Source: Chionoecetes opilio (lineage: Eukaryota; Arthropoda; Malacostraca; Decapoda; Majidae). Taken from it: a DNA stretch of 64,000 nucleotides. The stretch spans positions 32,572 through 96,571 of the forward strand of contig JACEEZ010005846.1 of NCBI GenBank assembly GCA_016584305.1. The letters are read 5' to 3'. Positions 1 to 9,649 of this stretch are shown piece after piece. Position numbers and translations under genes: made by a program. How positions within the stretch are numbered: the first letter of the stretch is position 1; each line of letters opens with the position of its first letter. Below the pieces are notes generated by a model. That model did not search any database. It was not told where the DNA came from and saw only the letters and a program-made list of their open reading frames with translations.

Positions 1-383
1 TTTTTAACACCAGTGTGTGTCAGGGTGTGTCGGGTGAGGTTAGACTTCTTGGTACATATTTTCCCACACTCCAGACATGCATGATTCTTGTCACCACTGT
101 GTGTACTCAGGTTGAACAAGTGCTTCATGTGAATCTTCACGTGGCTGGCAATATCCTTCTTTGTCTTGAAACACTTGCCACAAACATCACATTTGAACTC
201 CCTCAAAGCAGTGTGTGTCAAGGTGTGTGTGGTGAGTTTTGAATAGGTAGTAAATCTTTGCTCACACTCCAGACATTGATATTTCTTAACACCACTGTGT
301 GTCAGGGAGTGTTCGGTGAGGTGAAACTTCTGAGTAAATCTTTTCCACACTCCAGACATTCATGATTTTTAACACCACGTGTG
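1..383 (-). pseudogene. C2H2 zinc-finger gene copy A, downstream fingers, frame-broken and cut by window edge
   Basis: This continues the zinc-finger array of the gene at 384-935 on the minus strand. Roughly four further C2H2 units are readable, but in different frames. The repeated inter-finger linker (THSGVKN type) recurs about every 84 bases, and CxxC...HxxxH spacing is visible near 250-330, 120-240 and 20-110. The frame is lost near 375-395, where the linker lacks bases present in its neighbours. One finger (about 60-180) has an unusually long linker. The array runs off the left edge, so the C-terminus is not seen. The breaks could be sequencing indels or true decay. Confidence 0.6.
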
Positions 384-935
384 TCAGGGTGTGTGTTGGG
401 TGAGGTGAGACTTATGAGTAAATTTTTTCCCACACTCCAGACATTCATGATTTTTAACACCACTGTGTGTCAGGGAGTGTTCGGTGAGGTGAGACTTATG
501 AGTAAATCTTTGTCCACACTCCAGACATTCATGATTTTTAACACCACTGTGTGTCAGGGTGTGTGTGGTGAGGCTAGACTTCTGAGTAAATCTTTTCCCA
601 CACTCTACACATTCATAATCCTTGACGCCACTGTGTGTCAGGGAATGTCTCTCAAGCTTACTCTTGTATCTGAATGATTTACTACATTGTGAGCAACAAA
701 ACTGCCTCTCTCCTTCTTGGCCTGAGCTGCCTGCCTCCAGGTGATTCTTGCCATCCCTCCTGTGCCTCCCTACAGCTGAGGCAGACTGCTGTTGCTGCTC
801 CCGGCCACTGGTGGTGCTGCTGCCTCCTGCCACAGCCTCCAGCTCAGCAATACTCGGGGCAGCACACATGGCGGCCAGTCCTGCAGGAAGCTTTAGGGAT
901 GCCGGCGCGAGATGCCTTAGTGTGCAGCAGAACAC
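384..935 (-). CDS. C2H2 zinc-finger protein, N-terminal part (copy A)
   Basis: This is an open frame of 183 residues on the minus strand. An Ala/Gly/Ser-rich and then Gln-rich N-terminus (residues 1-78) leads into classical C2H2 fingers from about residue 79. Three are complete and a fourth lacks its last part, each 28 residues with CxxC, a KSF/KRF core and HxxxH, joined by linkers such as THSGVKN. Such tandem arrays are sequence-specific DNA-binding proteins acting in the nucleus; the target cannot be read from sequence. A second Met at about residue 23 is an alternative start, and the first Met may lie in an upstream exon or intron. A 58-bp minisatellite abuts the 5-prime side. A degraded paralogue lies at 8098-9330. 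Confidence 0.65.
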   Translation of the reverse strand: MFCCTLRHLAPASLKLPAGLAAMCAAPSIAELEAVAGGSSTTSGREQQQQSASAVGRHRRDGKNHLEAGSSGQEGERQFCCSQCSKSFRYKSKLERHSLTHSGVKDYECVECGKRFTQKSSLTTHTLTHSGVKNHECLECGQRFTHKSHLTEHSLTHSGVKNHECLECGKKFTHKSHLTQHTP

Positions 936-936
936 C

Positions 937-1286
937 CAGCTGGGACTGTGACCTCACCACCTGCAGCAGTGGTCACAGTCAGGACACAGAGAGCCAGCTG
1001 GGACTGTGACCTCAGCACCTGCAACAGTGGTCACAGTCAGGACACAGAGAGCCAGCAGGGACTGTGACCTCAGCACCCGCAACAGTGGTTACAGTCACGA
1101 CACAGAGAGCCAGCTGGGACTGTGACCTCACCACCTACAACAGTGGTCACAGTCAGGACACAGAGAGCCAGCTGGGACTGTGACCTCAGCACCTGCAACA
1201 GTGGTCACTGTCAGGACACAGAGAGCCAGCTGGGACTGTGACCTCAGCACCTGCAACAGTGGTCACAGTCAGGACACAGAGAGCCA
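937..1286. repeat. 58-bp minisatellite, six copies
   Basis: Six head-to-tail copies begin at 937, 995, 1053, 1111, 1169 and 1227, an exact 58-bp period with few substitutions. Each unit starts with cagctgggactgtgacctca and ends with ggacacagagagc. It lies immediately 5-prime of zinc-finger copy A (minus strand). On the minus strand each unit contains a pyrimidine-rich stretch ending in ttgcag, like a 3-prime splice site. Confidence 0.92.
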
Positions 1287-1288
1287 TA

Positions 1289-1628
1289 GAGTTATTTTGC
1301 GTGATATTGATATTCCAGGTGCTATATTACTGTGTTCTGTTCTCGCTGACAACACATAGAGAAGACCTGAGGTAATGGCTGATGTGCAGAGCTTCTAAAC
1401 TAGGAAAACAGAGTCATAACAGAGCCTCATCAAGAGGTAAGCAAGTGGTAGGTAGTACGTATTGTGTCCCTACCACTTACTTACCTCTAAATGAGACTCT
1501 GCTGTGACTGTTTTCTTGGTTTAGAAGCCTGTGCACATCAGCCATCACCTCAGGTCTTCTGTAGTGTTGTCAGCGAGAAGAGAGCACGGAAATATAGCAC
1601 CTGGAATATCAATTTCGCCCAAAACAAC
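1289..1628. repeat. Inverted repeat, about 165-bp arms, almost no spacer
   Basis: Arm 1289-1453 is the reverse complement of 1458-1628 with scattered mismatches. Shared blocks include tgatattccaggtgctata and gaagacctgaggt. The right arm overlaps the RT fragment at 1540-2420, so the left arm looks like an inverted duplicate of its end. Confidence 0.8.
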
Positions 1629-1873
1629 AAATTTTTTCTTCGTCGTAACTGTCATGCTAATTTTATCTTCAAACTCAATAACTTCACTCCTTAATTTCTT
1701 AAATACCATCACTTCCCTTTCGGCCACAGTAACCTTCAGTTTCCTCCTCACACAAACACTACGGAATTCACATCAATTTCAGCAAATCTTTTTTACTCTC
1801 TGTTAGTAGTACAGTGTCATCTGCAAACACTATAATATTGAGTTTCCCTTTTATATTATCTATACTCATCACC

Positions 1874-2267
1874 CGGTCGGACTATACACCGCAAACCACC
1901 CACAAACCACTGAAACTCCCTCACATTGCATGCAAATCAATAGCAAAACATTAATATCTTTCAGCAAACTAACCACAAACCTCCAAAAACTACCGCAAAC
2001 CACCAAAAACTACCACAAACCACCCACAAGGTAAGGTTAGGTTAGGTTAGGTTTGTGGTAGTTTTTGGTGGTTTGTGGTAGTTTTTGGTGGTTTGTGGTA
2101 GTTTTTGGAGGTTTGTGGTAGTTTTTTAAGGTTTGTCGTTAGTTTGCTGAAAGATATTAATGTTTTCCTATTGATTTGCATGCAATGTGAGGGAGTTTCA
2201 GTGGTTTGTGGGTGGTTTGCTGGTGTTTGCGGTAGTTTGCGGTGGTTTGCGGTGTTTAGTCCGACCC
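1874..2267. mobile_element. Mutator-like non-autonomous foldback element with 9-bp target duplication
   Basis: The ends are terminal inverted repeats: GGTCGGACTATACACCGCAA on the left, and the same sequence with one change read from the right. The arms extend about 150 bp and also share the block around tgcatgcaat. It is flanked by identical 9-bp repeats CTCATCACC (1865-1873 and 2268-2276). A 9-bp target duplication with long inverted repeats is the Mutator-superfamily signature. No transposase is encoded. The insertion lies inside the RT fragment just upstream of its catalytic box. Confidence 0.82.
2034..2053 (+). repeat. Short TTAGG telomere-like tract
   Basis: About four tandem TTAGG units sit in the loop of the foldback element at 1874-2267. 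TTAGG is the arthropod telomere repeat; this tract is interstitial. Confidence 0.7.
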
Positions 2268-2504
2268 CTCATCACCAACCTTTGCTTTGATTTATCTTAT
2301 TACTCCATCCACAAACAAGTTGCATAACCACGGTGACATTACCCATCCTTGCCTCATGGTACCTGGTACTCTCGTCAACCAACATTCTCGTCCCTATACA
2401 AATCGGGAAAACTCGCCGACGGTAATGGTTAGGTTAGGTTACCAAACCACACCAGAAAATCATTGGTTGGGGTGAAACTATAAATTACCGGCAATTCGGT
2501 CTAG

Positions 2505-2618
2505 TGTAAAATAATGGATAATTTAAGTTTCACCCAACCAACGATTTTTCTGATGCGCCTTATGTTTTTCTGGTGTATTTTGATGTGTTTTGAATGAATC
2601 TGCTAACCGTTTCTGTCG

Positions 2619-2653
<35 letters not shown>

Positions 2654-3992
2654 GTAGGTAAAGGTTAGGTTAGGTATAGGCAAAGACTACTCTATACTGG
2701 ACTTGCTACTTGTGCCCTGCGCCAACCCGCCCATGACCAGTGGAGGCCAGTTTTGCGATTCCTGCCATTTTAGAACATCACCCCTATTTCCCTTCCTAAG
2801 GTTTATCAGTATATATGATATACCGTTATCTTCGTAACTGTTTGTTCTATAATATTATCAAATAAAAAACAGTAAAATACACTAAAGAAATGTCATTATG
2901 AGAGAGTGAAGAAATATGCATGACCTCAATATATACTTAAACTCTTCGCCATTTAATATTTAGCGAGAAAACATTTTAGATGCTAGCGATAGAAAGAAGC
3001 GGATTTTCATTAGCTTTCCATTGATATATTTCGTTTTCTGATAAATGAATTACCACCATGCCTAAATTAGCGTTAACTAAAAAAATAACATCATCAATCG
3101 TATCGGAAAAGAAAAAAAAGTTTCCAGGAATACAGTAGATATGGCATATAGTATAAAGATACACTGATCTTGTAATTTTTGTTCTATAATTTATCAAATA
3201 AAACACTGAAAAAACCACTAAAGAAATTTCCATTATGAAAAATTGAAAAAAATATGCATGAACTTTTTTCACTTAAATCATCGCAATTTGTTTTTTGGTG
3301 GAGATTTTTTACATGCAACATACAATAAAAGGGGAAATTTTAATTAGTTTCCATTGCTATTTTCTTTTTCTGAAAATGAATTAGAACCATGCATAATTAC
3401 GTTAAAAATAAATAAATCACCCATCGGGAATTACCCCGATAGATGATGTTATTTTTTTAGTTAACGCTAATTTTTAGCAGGGTTTATTTTTCATTTATCA
3501 GAAAACGAAATATAGAAGGAAAGTAAGAAAACCGTTCTTTCATCGTAGCATCAAAAATGTTTTTAGAAATAGTAAATGGCGATGAGTTCAAGTAAATAAT
3601 TTGGGTTTCAGCAATTTTTAATTTCCTCATAATGGCACTTTTTTATGATTATACTGTTTTTTATTTGATAATATATAGAACAAACATTACGAAGATAACG
3701 GGTTATATATCTTTTAAACCGTGGGAAAGGGGGAAAAAGGGAGTGATGTTCTAAATGGCAGGAATCGCAAAACGGCCCCAGGAAATGCCCAAATGAGTAG
3801 CAAGCCCAGTATAGGATCTTGGGGTTAGGTTAGTTGGTTGGGTTGGGTTTTAGTAGGATTAGGTTAGGTATAGGTTAGGTATAGGAAAAGGTTGGAAAAG
3901 GTTAGGTATAGGTTGGGTATGGTTTGGGTATAGGTAAAGGTTTAGGATGGTTGGGTTAAGTTAGGTATGGGTACTTTTTTTTTTTGCATTTG

Positions 3993-4031
<39 letters not shown>

Positions 4032-4125
4032 CGAAAAAAACTTAGCGGATTCAACAAAACATCCCAGAAAAAACATAAGGGCTCAGAAAATCGTTGGTTG
4101 GGGAAAAACTATAAAATGACAAAAA
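2505..4125. repeat. Composite inverted repeat with a third, direct copy inside
   Basis: Sequence from about 2520 (accaacgatttttctgatg), through a T-run at 2620-2652 and onward to about 3110, is matched in reverse complement by 3430-4110, whose A-run at 3999-4028 mirrors the T-run. A partial direct copy of 2820-3110 lies at 3170-3420, giving A, A-prime, inverted A. Arms share blocks such as tcattatgagagag and gttaactaaaaaaataacatc. The minus-strand frame at 2976-3272 is only the AT-rich repeat and is not called as a gene. Confidence 0.75.
3823..3980 (+). repeat. Degenerate TTAGG-like tract
   Basis: Repeated gguta-type units (ggttaggt, ggtatagg, ggttgggt) run for about 150 bases inside the right arm of the composite inverted repeat. 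A shorter version is at 2651-2680 in the left arm. It resembles decayed arthropod telomere repeat or telomere-like MITE sequence. Confidence 0.55.
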
Positions 4126-4139
4126 ATACCCTGTATTTT

Positions 4140-4640
4140 TAAGATTAGATCCCCCGGGGGCAAGGGTACGACAGGCGTGTTCCTAAGGTGTCGGTTTAAA
4201 AAGATCGGCATGCCAACTAGTCGTATTCTTGTTGGCTATAGATACGGCGCCTGATTCATAGCGTGAAAAGCGATCAGGCAGTCTAAAGGGTGGTTAAGCG
4301 TACACGTGGTAGTTAGCGTCTAAAAAAGCAACACACACACCCTAAAAAATGACCAGAAATACGGGTTCTAATGGGGGTTGCAGTCAGTTCGTACACAAGT
4401 TTTTTCGTACCCCAAAAAAGTGGTTGTTAGTGTAGTTTTTGAAACCATAGTCGTTTTTACACTCAGTCAGAGTTGAACTTGACATATTTCCCCAAAAACG
4501 ACACCGGATATGTACAAACTCAAAATCAGTGTACGAAAAACTAAAAAAAACCGGGTACGAAAAACTTGTTACGAAACTCCCTGTCACCCTAATCATGCAC
4601 AGTTGTTTTTCCCTCCTCGTCACTATAACAACCCAAAAAA
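4140..4640 (+). repeat. Interspersed repeat R1, copy 1
   Basis: Matches 11455-11930 in the same orientation. Shared landmarks are cgcctgattcatagcgtg (about 4250), the acacacac tract near 4330, the cagttcgtac block near 4385 and gtcaccctaatca near 4585. Many cgtac repeats give it internal structure. The minus-strand frame at 4384-4623 belongs to this repeat and shows no domain. This copy continues past 4600 without the retrotransposon found next to copy 2. Confidence 0.75.
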
Positions 4641-5009
4641 ACCCTTCATTTGACCTTTTTTAAAGTCCCAGCCTTATTGCCCCCACAACCACACACACCC
4701 CCTTTGTCACCCTTTATTCACCCTGGAAGCCCCCGGGGGGAGTAATTCGAGGTTAAAACTGAAGATAAATGATGCGAGAGAGGCCCACGTTTTTTCCCAA
4801 GTCGATGTCAACAAACCAGGCAGGTTGCCAGATACCCATTAAATTACTCAAATATCAATACACTAAAATTACCAAAATTTATTTTGATTGATACGGTTAT
4901 TTTAAGGCTTTTTATTTTTTGTAGTAAGGCGTTCTTGAACCGCAAAACCCTAGTAAGTTTTTGGGGGGAGTCAGGCCTTTTTCAACGGCACCCCCGTGTG
5001 TTTCTTTTT
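4641..5009. other. Unassigned AT-rich interval
   Basis: No coding pattern, RNA gene or bounded repeat seen. Contains a short GC-rich stretch near 4725-4740. Confidence 0.4.
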
Positions 5010-5535
5010 TGCTGTCGGTTTTTTAATTAGTGCTGTTGGTTCTTAATTAGGTGTCTGGGTTTTTGATTAGTGCTGTCGGGTCTTTGTTAGTGCTGTCTGG
5101 GTCTTTGTTTGTGCTTTGGGCTTTAATTAGTTGTTGGGGTCTTTAATTAGTGCGTCTGGGTTTTAATTAGTGCTGTTGGGTTTTTAATTAGTGGTCTGGG
5201 TCTTTAATTAGGCTGTCGGGGTTTTAATTATGCTGTCGGGTTTTTAATTTAGTGGTTGGGTCTTTAATTAGTGCGTTGGGTTTTAAATTAGTGTGTCGGG
5301 TTTTTAATTTGTTCTCTGGGTTTTAAATTTAGTGCTTTTGGGTCTTTAATTAGTGGTGGGTTTTAATTAGTGCTGTCTGGGTCTTTAATTATTTGTCGGT
5401 TTTTTAATTTAGGCTGTCGGGGTCTTTAATTAGTGCTGTTGGTTTTTTAAATTAGTGCTGTGGTCTTTAATTAGTGCTATCTGGGTTTTTAATTAGTGCT
5501 TTGGGTTTTAATTAGGCGTTGGGCTTTAATTATTT
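5010..5535 (+). repeat. Degenerate minisatellite, about 21-bp unit, roughly 25 copies
   Basis: The core tctttaattagtgctgtcgg recurs every 19-22 bases for more than 500 bases, with many one-base length changes, especially in T and G runs. Confidence 0.85.
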
Positions 5536-5539
5536 GTTT

Positions 5540-6990
5540 TTCTTTATTCTATCTTATTAGTTTCTTTTTTTTTTATTTTTCTTATTTTCTTGGTCACCCC
5601 AAAAAAACGTTGATTGTTCTTTTTGCTTCACCCACATTCCCTCTCCCCACAAATACCCCCCACTATAGCCTTTCCTCTCTAGGTAAGGTTTTGTTGTAGC
5701 CCACATTTTTCTTTTTTCTTTACGTAGGCTGGGCACCAAACAGAAAATGTTTTAAGCCCCTTTTTGCCCCCACAAATACAAGTTATTTCTTCTCCCCAGA
5801 ACCTCCTTCGCTTTTAGTTGTAGGTTTTTTGCCCTGCATTTAAACGTATTTCGAAGTTGGTCATTACTGTAACTTTTTTTTGGCCCCCTCCCTTTTTCCA
5901 TTTTTTTATTTTCAAACTGTTTTATCTTTCATTTCATTCCCCCATTCTCTTGTGTCCAACTCTTCATTTTTTTTCCTTATACTCTCCTTTCTCAACCACC
6001 CCCTTTTTCATGACTCCATTTTTTCTCGATTTTTCAGTAAAGTTGCACCCATTTTTTTTTGTTTTTTCTCAATCATCTCCCTCTTCCCTTTTTCACGGGT
6101 CATTCCCGTTACTAATACATCCCTCAAGTATTCCCATGTCCCTCCTTATTCTTTTCCCAACACTGGACGCCCCCATTTCCCCTAGTAGTGCGCCCCCTGC
6201 GGGTATGCCGGGCCCCAAAAAGATTTGACGGTAACCCCTTTTTCAATTCTTTTAAATTTACCATTGCTTGCTTTGTTAGATTTATACATTAACCCATATA
6301 GTTTTGATGGTAATGCCACACGCCAGACTTTTGGGGCCTATTAGAATTTTTAGAGCAATTTTTGCAAGATACTATAGTCATTTTTCCCTTTTTTCTTCCC
6401 TTATAAGCTTTTCTTTTTTTTTGTTTTTTGAAAAAAAATTTCTTTTTTTATGGTTAATCCAAAAATTTTTCATTCTATCTCTAACATTTTATATTTCCCA
6501 ATTTTTCACTTTTTTTTACATTGAAAAAAATGTGTTACTTTTTTTTTTATTTTTTCCAATCCATCTCCTTCCCTTTTTCCCAAACCTATGTACTACCGTT
6601 CTGCCTCCTCTATACTCGTTCAGAAATCCGTTCTGCAAAAAAAAGTGCTATATGCTAAACCAATTGTCCTTAACCCCTTGCCTAGTTTTCAAATTTTCCG
6701 GAAATCCTGGGTCATAGTTTAAAACAGATTGTTGGGGCCGACACCCTTGCCAAATTTCCCACTTTTTACATTATCTCTATTCTTCCCTGGCCCAAATTTA
6801 CCTGGTTTCTTCCTATATATATACTTTGCAATGAATTTCATAATTAGGGTTAATTTATATTGCATAAAAATTCTACCATTTTTCCTCTTTTAATAGGTAT
6901 AAGCCTTTGAAAAGTCTTTTGAAATGATACTGGGGTTTTTCTTTAGTTTTAGGACCCCTTATACAATATTTAATATAAAATAAATTATTT
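5540..6990. other. T/C-rich low-complexity DNA
   Basis: Pyrimidine-rich plus strand with long T runs. The open frames at 5857-6228 and 6304-6717 are Phe/Ser/Leu-rich products of this composition, with no recognisable domain. Confidence 0.5.
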
Positions 6991-6991
6991 T

Positions 6992-7645
6992 CTATCTACT
7001 GCCCCTGTGAATCCCCCCTGTGTGTCTTTCACTATTTTCTTTTTTTCCTAATATATCCTCCAGACTTTTTCTAATTACAGCATCATAAATTTTATACCCA
7101 ACATTGTTAGTGGTTTTGGTCTTAATCCCTAATTTTTGGGTTCTAACCCTTTGGTATAAATTAGTCCCTTGACTCCTCCATCCCCCGGGCCACATTCCTT
7201 CTCTAAAACTGTTTCATACCTTTTTCTAGCATGTCATCAATGTTTACTCTTGAGGTTCCTTAAATATTCTGCTTTATTTCATTGTTCCCGCTGCTTTTTG
7301 CTCTTTATCTTCTTTAAACATTTCATCATTTGTCTTCATTGATCTGTTCCTTTTCCCAAAGTATATACACCCCCTGTACTTTTCCGCCATTTCCAGGTTT
7401 TCTTTTATCCTAGCTACACGTCTCTGTGTTTTCCCCTTTTCCACTTTTCCCCACTTCATCTATTTTTGAAACGAAATTTGCTGGTTCCCGTCTAGTCCGC
7501 TTACTTTACTGTATTCCCTTATAATTCCTTTTTCTTTCTGCGTTCCACATGTGTCTATTTTATTATCAATTTTGTATATTTTACTCCAAAATTCTTTGAC
7601 TCCTCCCCTGCCTTTCCTCTTTCCAACTCTACGCCACCTCCCCAT
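6992..7645 (-). pseudogene. Non-LTR reverse transcriptase fragment, degraded
   Basis: Three minus-strand frames in series read like the N-terminal part of an L1/RTE-type RT. Residues near 7290-7320 (DKEQKAAGT) match the conserved KAAGPD block that opens the RT fingers. Downstream, near 7040-7110, YKIYDAVIRKSLEDILGKK matches the stretch that precedes the QxGFRxGR motif. The order along the minus strand is correct. The GFR and catalytic FADD motifs are not readable. The frame is broken at least twice, and the region is rich in homopolymer damage. Confidence 0.5.
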
Positions 7646-8097
7646 AAACCCTTAGTGCACTCTTTTCCTTATCTTTTCCCTTTTAAAATTTCAAAATTCC
7701 CCCAAACTTTTTCCTCCATCTTACTTTCCCCGATTTTTCTTTTTAATTTTCTTGTGTTTTATATTTTTCCTTTTTTTGTATTTGCATTTTTTCTTTTTTG
7801 TAATATTTTCCTACCCCTTCCCTTTCCCCATCTTTTCTTTTTGCATTTCTCCTATTTCTATTTAGCCTTTCCTCTCCTTTATTTATCATTTTTCCCTTTG
7901 TTTTTATTGAGTCTTCTTTTCAATGAACCCTTTAACAACTGCCCTTAAAGCCACCATCACCACCACCACCACACTCTTCATAAACGGGTTAACAAAATCC
8001 AACCCTGAGATCAAAAAAAGATAACACAAAAAAGAGTTGTTAAAAAACACATTTATTTAAAGTCACACCGCAGGCCACCCAACAACTGCTGGGGCCA
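7646..8097. other. T-rich interval with a short CAC repeat
   Basis: Low-complexity pyrimidine stretch. A (CAC)n run lies at about 7951-7973. Probably the 3-prime flank of zinc-finger copy B; no polyadenylation signal is clear. Confidence 0.4.
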
Positions 8098-9330
8098 TTA
8101 CTCCCTCACAAACAAAGGGGACGGTGCTGCCCCACCCCCACCAAAACCCTTGCCACCGGACCCCCTGACAAGCACGGGACAACACATTGTCCACACAACA
8201 CACCACCTCAAAAAGTGGACTTTACGTGCCTGGAAATCACCTTTGCTTTGAAAAAATTGCCACAAAATCAATTGAACTCCCCCAAGCCAGGTGTGCGGGG
8301 GTTTTTTGGCGGGGGAGGTGAGATTCTGAGTAAATTTTTCCCCCACTCCAGACATCAGATTCTGAACCCCGGTTTTTCTCGGGTTTTAACAAGGCTTTTT
8401 GGAATCTTCACGGCTTTGGGAATATCCCTTTGTTTGAAACACTTCCACAAACATACATTTTAAATCCTCAAGGGGCCGTATGTCTAAGGTGTGTGGGTGA
8501 GTTTTTGAATTTTTTTTTTTTTTTTCCACACTCCAGACATTTTTAAATTTTTTAACAACCCCCTGTGTGTCAGGGGGTGTTGGGTGAGGCTAAATTCTGA
8601 GTAAAAACTTTTCCCACCTCCAGACATTCTGATTTCAACACCACTGTGTGTCGGGTGGTTGGGGAGGGAGATTTGAGTAAAACTTGCCCCCTCCGACATT
8701 CATGATTTTTTAAAACCCCCTGTGTTCAGGGGGTGTTGGGTGAGGGGAGACTTATGAGTAAATTTTTTCCCCCCATCCAGAAATTCATGATTTTTAACAC
8801 CCCTTTTATCGGTGGTAGGTATGGCCAAATTACTAGTCAAAATTTTCCCACACCTTTGACATTTAAAAAAAATTTTTAGCACCATTTTGTGTCAGGGTGT
8901 GTGGGTGAGGTTTGATTTTGAGTAAAAACTTTTCCCCACTCCAAACATTTTTGATTTTTAAAAACCCTGGGTCAGGGTGTGTGGGTGAGGTTAGATTATC
9001 ATTAAATTTTTTCACAACTCCGACATTCATGACCTTTACGCCACTGTGTGTCAGGGAATGTCTCTTAAGCACATCTTGAATCTGAATGATTTACTACATT
9101 TGAACAAAAAAACCCGCCTCTCCCTTCTTGGGAGCTGCCTGCCTTTCCCGGGATTTTGCCATCCTCCTGTGGCTTCCCCCGTGAGGCAGACTGCTGCCCG
9201 CTCTCCGGGCCCCTGGTTTTGGGGCTGCTGCCCCCTGCCACAGCCCCCAGGGCAGCAATACCGGGCACACACATGGGGCCCGGTTTCAGGAAGCTTTAGG
9301 GAGCCGGCGCGAGATGCCTTAGGTGCAGCA
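8098..9330 (-). pseudogene. C2H2 zinc-finger gene copy B, degraded
   Basis: This is a paralogue of the gene at 1-935, with the same finger order and N-terminus. Fingers are readable in short minus-strand frames (8484-8699, 8700-8885, 8863-9072) with the same THSGVK linkers, and the start region at 9051-9274 matches the Met-Cys-Ala N-terminus of copy A. Almost every finger carries indels, mostly in runs of A, C, G or T, so no continuous frame survives. The 58-bp minisatellite follows at 9336, as in copy A. Either a decayed tandem duplicate or a poorly polished one. Confidence 0.65.
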
Positions 9331-9335
9331 GAACA

Positions 9336-9645
9336 TCAGCCGGGGGCTGGACCCCCGTGGGTCACAGTCCCCGCTGAGGTTCTGCACCTCAACTCAACGT
9401 GGTACAGTCAGGACACAGAGAACCGTGGGACTGGGACCCCACCACCTGCAACAGGGTACAGCAGGACACAGAGAGCCCGCGGGACTGGACCCCAGCACCT
9501 GCAACAGTGGTCACATAGGACACAGAGAGCCCGCGGGACTGTGACCCCAGCCCGCAACAGTGGCACAGTCAAGACACAGAGAGCCAGCTGGGACTGTGAC
9601 CTCAACCCCCTGCCAACAGTGGTCACAGTCAGGACACAGAGAGCC
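9336..9645. repeat. 58-bp minisatellite, second array
   Basis: About five units related to 937-1286 (ctgcaacagtgg, ggacacagagagcc) with several deletions per unit. It sits at the same position relative to zinc-finger copy B. Confidence 0.85.
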
Positions 9646-9649
9646 CGGC

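Larger units (their letters stand above)
1540..2420 (-). pseudogene. Non-LTR retrotransposon RT fragment (RTE/L1-like palm), interrupted
   Basis: Minus-strand reading with frameshifts gives a polymerase palm. Around 1790-1850 is IIVFADDTVLLTES, the catalytic F-A-D-D box. After it, near 1690-1750, comes a stretch resembling RRKLKVNVxKSKVMVF (seen as RRKLKVTVAEREVMVF), the usual block after FADD in RTE/L1-type enzymes. Upstream (2280-2420) is a decayed region where the MDGV block would be expected. The inserted element at 1874-2267 splits it. No intact protein can be made. Confidence 0.55.

Noticed and set aside
5857..6717. Phe-rich open frames that could be membrane proteins
   Set aside because: They arise from T/C-rich low-complexity DNA; no start context, domain or conserved partner.
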